Positions 61,742 to 64,000 of a stretch of 64,000 nucleotides of DNA are shown in pieces. The stretch spans positions 1 to 64,000 of the forward strand of contig NZ_QFWW01000005.1 of assembly GCF_003265345.1 (NCBI RefSeq). Reading direction: 5' to 3'. The DNA comes from Lentzea terrae (lineage in GTDB: Bacteria > Actinomycetota > Actinomycetes > Mycobacteriales > Pseudonocardiaceae). The position numbers and the translations under genes were made by a program. The notes beneath the pieces were generated by a model, which saw nothing but the letters and a program-made list of their open reading frames with translations, was not told the DNA's origin and did not search any database. Position 1 is the stretch's first letter. Each line of letters starts with the position of its first letter.

Positions 61742-62419
61742 GTGCACGTCGTTGACCTCGACGGCGACGTGCCGCTCGACATCGGCCGCGGCGAGCGTGC
61801 GGTCGACCTCGTCGCGGGTGCCCCAGTCGGCGTTGAAGTCGACGAACGGCTGACCGGACAGCTCGGTCAGCTCAACTGATTCCCTGCTGGCGAACGGACT
61901 TCCGAGCGCGCACGCGAGCACCAGCGGTTCACTGGCCAAAGTGGACACTCGCAGGTCGTCGGCCATCTTCGGCTGACGCGTGACGAACGCGAGGTCGAGC
62001 CGTCCCGCGCGGACCTCCTCGACCAGCTCGGCGTTGCCGGACTGGCGCATCCTGATCTCCACGCCGGGGTGGATCTCGTGGAACCGCGCCAGCACCGCGG
62101 GCAGGTGCACCACGTGCAGGCACTGCAGGCTGCCGACGGACAACGTGCCGCGCAGCAGTCCCTGCACGGCGGCGACCGCGTCCTTGGCCGACTCGACGCT
62201 GCTCAACGCCCGGCGTGCCTCCGGCAGCAGCGCCCGTCCGGCCTGGGTCAGCTCGACCTGCCGGGTCGTGCGCAGGAACAACGGCGCGCCGAGCTCGACC
62301 TCCAGCGCCCGGATCGACGCCGAGAGACCCGACTGGGAGACGTGCATCCGGCGCGCGGCCCGCGTGAAGTGGCACTCGTCGGCGACCGCGAGGAAGTGTT
62401 CCAGCTGTCTCAGTTCCAC
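61526..62419 (-). CDS. LysR-family regulator
   Basis: 297 residues, GTG start. N-terminal HTH (LRQLEHFLAVADECHFTRAA / MHVSQSGLSASIRALE) and a PBP-type effector domain (LRGTLSVGSLQCLHVVHLP). Divergent from the aldo-keto reductase across 78 bases, the classic LysR-target layout. Effector unknown. 216 bases of 3' overlap with the upstream convergent gene. Confidence 0.92.
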   Translation of the reverse strand: MELRQLEHFLAVADECHFTRAARRMHVSQSGLSASIRALEVELGAPLFLRTTRQVELTQAGRALLPEARRALSSVESAKDAVAAVQGLLRGTLSVGSLQCLHVVHLPAVLARFHEIHPGVEIRMRQSGNAELVEEVRAGRLDLAFVTRQPKMADDLRVSTLASEPLVLACALGSPFASRESVELTELSGQPFVDFNADWGTRDEVDRTLAAADVERHVAVEVNDVHSLLDFVGFGLGVALVPQSFAVKTDNARFVGLRGDVPVAETVAVTGNTVSAAAGVLLDMVAEAKSGRLRAAG

Positions 62420-62497
62420 GATTCATCACCCGCAGTGCTCAATGAGATCACTTCTTTGCGTTGGACAGCTTAATCGCTGAGGTCCAGAGTGGAGGTC

Positions 62498-63343
62498 ATG
62501 CAGAAGCGTCGTATCGGAGAAGTGGAAGTCAGCGCCATCGGCCTGGGCGGCATGCCCGTCTCCATCGAGGGGAGGCCGGACCGCGCCCAGGGGATCGAGA
62601 CCATCCACGCCGCGCTGGACGCGGGCGTGACGTTCATCGACACCGCCGACGCCTACTCGCTCGACGACAGCGACTTCGGGCACAACGAGGAGCTGATCGC
62701 GGAGGCGTTGCGCGGCAGGTCGGCATCGGACGAGGTCTTCGTCGCGACGAAGGGCGGCCACACCCGCCTGCCGGGCGGCGGCTGGGGCCTCGACGGACGT
62801 CCGGAGTACCTGCGCCGCGCCGTCGACGACTCGTTGCGGCGGCTCGGGGTCGACCAGATCTTCCTGTACCAGTTCCACCGGCCGGACCCGAAGACGCCGA
62901 TCGCCGAGTCGGTCGGCGCGCTGAAGGAGCTGCTGGACAACGGCAAGATCCGCTACGCCGGTGTCTCGAACTTCAACCCGGACGAGATCGTGCAGGCCAA
63001 CGACATCCTGGGCGGGCGGCTCGCGGCCGTGCAGAACCAGTTCTCGCCGTCGTTCCGGTCGAGCGAGCCCGAGCTCGAGCTGTGCGACAAGCTCGGCATC
63101 GCGTTCCTGCCGTGGAGCCCGTTCGGCGGCATCAGCAAGGCGGGCGCGTTGGCCGGTCCGTTCAAGGAGGTCGGCGACGCGCACGGCGTGAGCGCGCACC
63201 AGGCCTGCCTCGCGTGGATGCTGGCGAAGTCCGAAGTGGTAGTCCCCATTCCGGGTGCTTCTCGCCCGGCCAGCATCCGCGATTCCGCCGCGGCCACCCA
63301 CCTGGAGTTGACCGAGGACGAGTTGACCCGCCTGGACGGGTGA
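62498..63343 (+). CDS. Aldo/keto reductase
   Basis: 281 residues from the ATG at 62498 (GTGGAGG 3 bases upstream; GTG 62489 also open). TIM-barrel with the catalytic tetrad: Asp in FIDTADAYS, Tyr in the same motif, Lys in FVATKGG, His in YQFHRPD. NADPH site in VPIPGASRPASI. Reduces aldehydes or ketones in the cytosol; substrate unknown. Probably controlled by the divergent LysR. Confidence 0.92.
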   Translation: MQKRRIGEVEVSAIGLGGMPVSIEGRPDRAQGIETIHAALDAGVTFIDTADAYSLDDSDFGHNEELIAEALRGRSASDEVFVATKGGHTRLPGGGWGLDGRPEYLRRAVDDSLRRLGVDQIFLYQFHRPDPKTPIAESVGALKELLDNGKIRYAGVSNFNPDEIVQANDILGGRLAAVQNQFSPSFRSSEPELELCDKLGIAFLPWSPFGGISKAGALAGPFKEVGDAHGVSAHQACLAWMLAKSEVVVPIPGASRPASIRDSAAATHLELTEDELTRLDG

Positions 63344-63385
63344 TGCCGGTGGCAAACCAGGACAAATGGTCGCACGATCTAGTCC

Positions 63386-64000
63386 ATGCGGACCTTGATC
63401 AGCATCGTCGCGATCGTCACCGTCCTGTCGCCGGCCCCCGCGTCCGCGGTGCCCTTGCCAAAGGGCTCCGCGGACCACACCGCCGGTTCCCAAATCCTCA
63501 AACACGAGGGCACAGGCGACCTTCGAACAGCGGACGACCCGCCAACAGAAGGAAAAGTGCCCGGCATGGACGTCAGCAGTCACCAAGGTGACGTCGACTG
63601 GCAGTCCTCTTGGGACAAAGGAGCCCGGTTCGCCTACGTCAAGGCGACCGAGGGCACCCACTACCGGAACCCGAATTTCACCCAGCAGTACAACGGTTCC
63701 TACGACATCGGCATGATCCGCGGCGCGTACCACTTCGCGCTGCCGAACCGTTCCGACGGTGCCGCGCAGGCGAACTTCTTCGTCGACAACGGCGGCGGCT
63801 GGTCACCCGACGGCAAGACGCTGCCGCCCGCGCTGGACATGGAGTACAACCCGTACGGCGAGGTCTGCTACGACATGGACCAGGCCACCATGACCGCGTG
63901 GGTGAAGTCGTTCAGCGACACCGTTTTCGCGCGCACCAGACGGCATCCGACGATCTACACGTCCACGAGCTGGTGGAACAGGTGTGTCGGCGGCTCGGTG
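63386..64000 (+). CDS. GH25 lysozyme (N-terminal part, runs off the window)
   Basis: 205 codons from the ATG at 63386 to the window edge, no stop. Signal peptide (MRTLISIVAIVTVLSPAPASA). GH25 core with GMDVSSHQGDVDW (Asp62), YVKATEGTHY, RGAYHFALPN, and the catalytic pair DMEYN (Asp151, Glu153). A muramidase of the Cpl-7/cellosyl type that cleaves cell-wall glycan, secreted. Confidence 0.93.
   Translation, partial: MRTLISIVAIVTVLSPAPASAVPLPKGSADHTAGSQILKHEGTGDLRTADDPPTEGKVPGMDVSSHQGDVDWQSSWDKGARFAYVKATEGTHYRNPNFTQQYNGSYDIGMIRGAYHFALPNRSDGAAQANFFVDNGGGWSPDGKTLPPALDMEYNPYGEVCYDMDQATMTAWVKSFSDTVFARTRRHPTIYTSTSWWNRCVGGSV

Noticed and set aside
1..64000. tRNA, rRNA, CRISPR, prophage or insertion sequence
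   Set aside because: Looked for clover-leaf ends, regular spaced repeats, integrase and DDE transposase motifs by eye and found none; a covariance-model search was not possible.

Overview
High-GC actinobacterial chromosome. The gene families (DUF3073, DUF3558, DUF222/HNH, EspG/PPE-type secretion proteins, a mycothiol-type DinB/MDMPI protein, an RsiG homologue) suggest a filamentous member of the Pseudonocardiaceae, in the Lentzea/Saccharothrix/Amycolatopsis neighbourhood. The genus cannot be fixed from the sequence alone. I saw no tRNA, rRNA, CRISPR array, integrase or insertion sequence.

Layout. (1) 0-12.7 kb, mostly core genes: a frameshifted DUF222/HNH endonuclease and an intergenic palindrome, a nitrobindin gene, pxpBC (5-oxoprolinase subunits), a secreted CBM2-CBM2-Fn3-Fn3-GH18 chitinase with a DasR-type operator and a hairpin over its ribosome binding site, pabC, a Fur/Nur-like regulator, ygfZ, a BKACE enzyme, rsiG (c-di-GMP-responsive anti-sigma), an MFS transporter, a conserved hypothetical and DUF3073. 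(2) 12.8-16 kb: an Old Yellow Enzyme reductase and an NB-ARC/TPR STAND protein that starts with an RHIM/PP-like amyloid signalling motif. (3) 15.9-27.8 kb: a complete myo-inositol catabolic island. A nine-gene minus-strand operon (iolG, iolE, ABC importer, iolC, a Cgl0159-type aldolase, iolB, iolD) diverges from a lacI regulator and iolA/mmsA across paired operators. (4) 28-29.7 kb: a small block with two paralogous HTH proteins, a small membrane protein and 10-bp tandem repeats. (5) 29.7-35 kb: tctCBA citrate-type transporter divergent from a CitA/DctS-like two-component system, then arfB. (6) 35.4-39.3 kb: a membrane-anchored ECF sigma factor, purM and purF. (7) 39.4-52 kb: a type VII secretion accessory region with three tandem paralogous lipoproteins, an MDMPI protein, an EspC-like/DUF1023 pair, a sterol-carrier protein, two EccC-derived pseudo-ATPases, a Tat-exported beta-helix protein, and EspG-PPE-small partner-DUF3558 lipoprotein. 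(8) 52-64 kb: exo-glucosaminidase (GH2), glucoamylase (GH15), a PAS-GGDEF-EAL protein, a DUF574 methyltransferase, two tandem pentapeptide-type membrane proteins, a divergent LysR/aldo-keto reductase pair and the start of a GH25 lysozyme.

How the parts connect. Chitinase and exo-glucosaminidase together point to aminosugar polymer use, with GlcNAc-type (DasR) control on the chitinase. The inositol island covers every step from uptake to acetyl-CoA. RsiG reads c-di-GMP and the PAS-GGDEF-EAL protein can make or break it, linking both to development. The mycobacterial block Rv0807-purF-purM-Rv0810c is recognisable, but here about 4 kb separates the Rv0807-like gene from purF and about 24 kb separates purM from DUF3073, which marks the accessory insertions. 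The least understood material is the EccC-like pseudo-ATPase pair inside the type VII accessory region.
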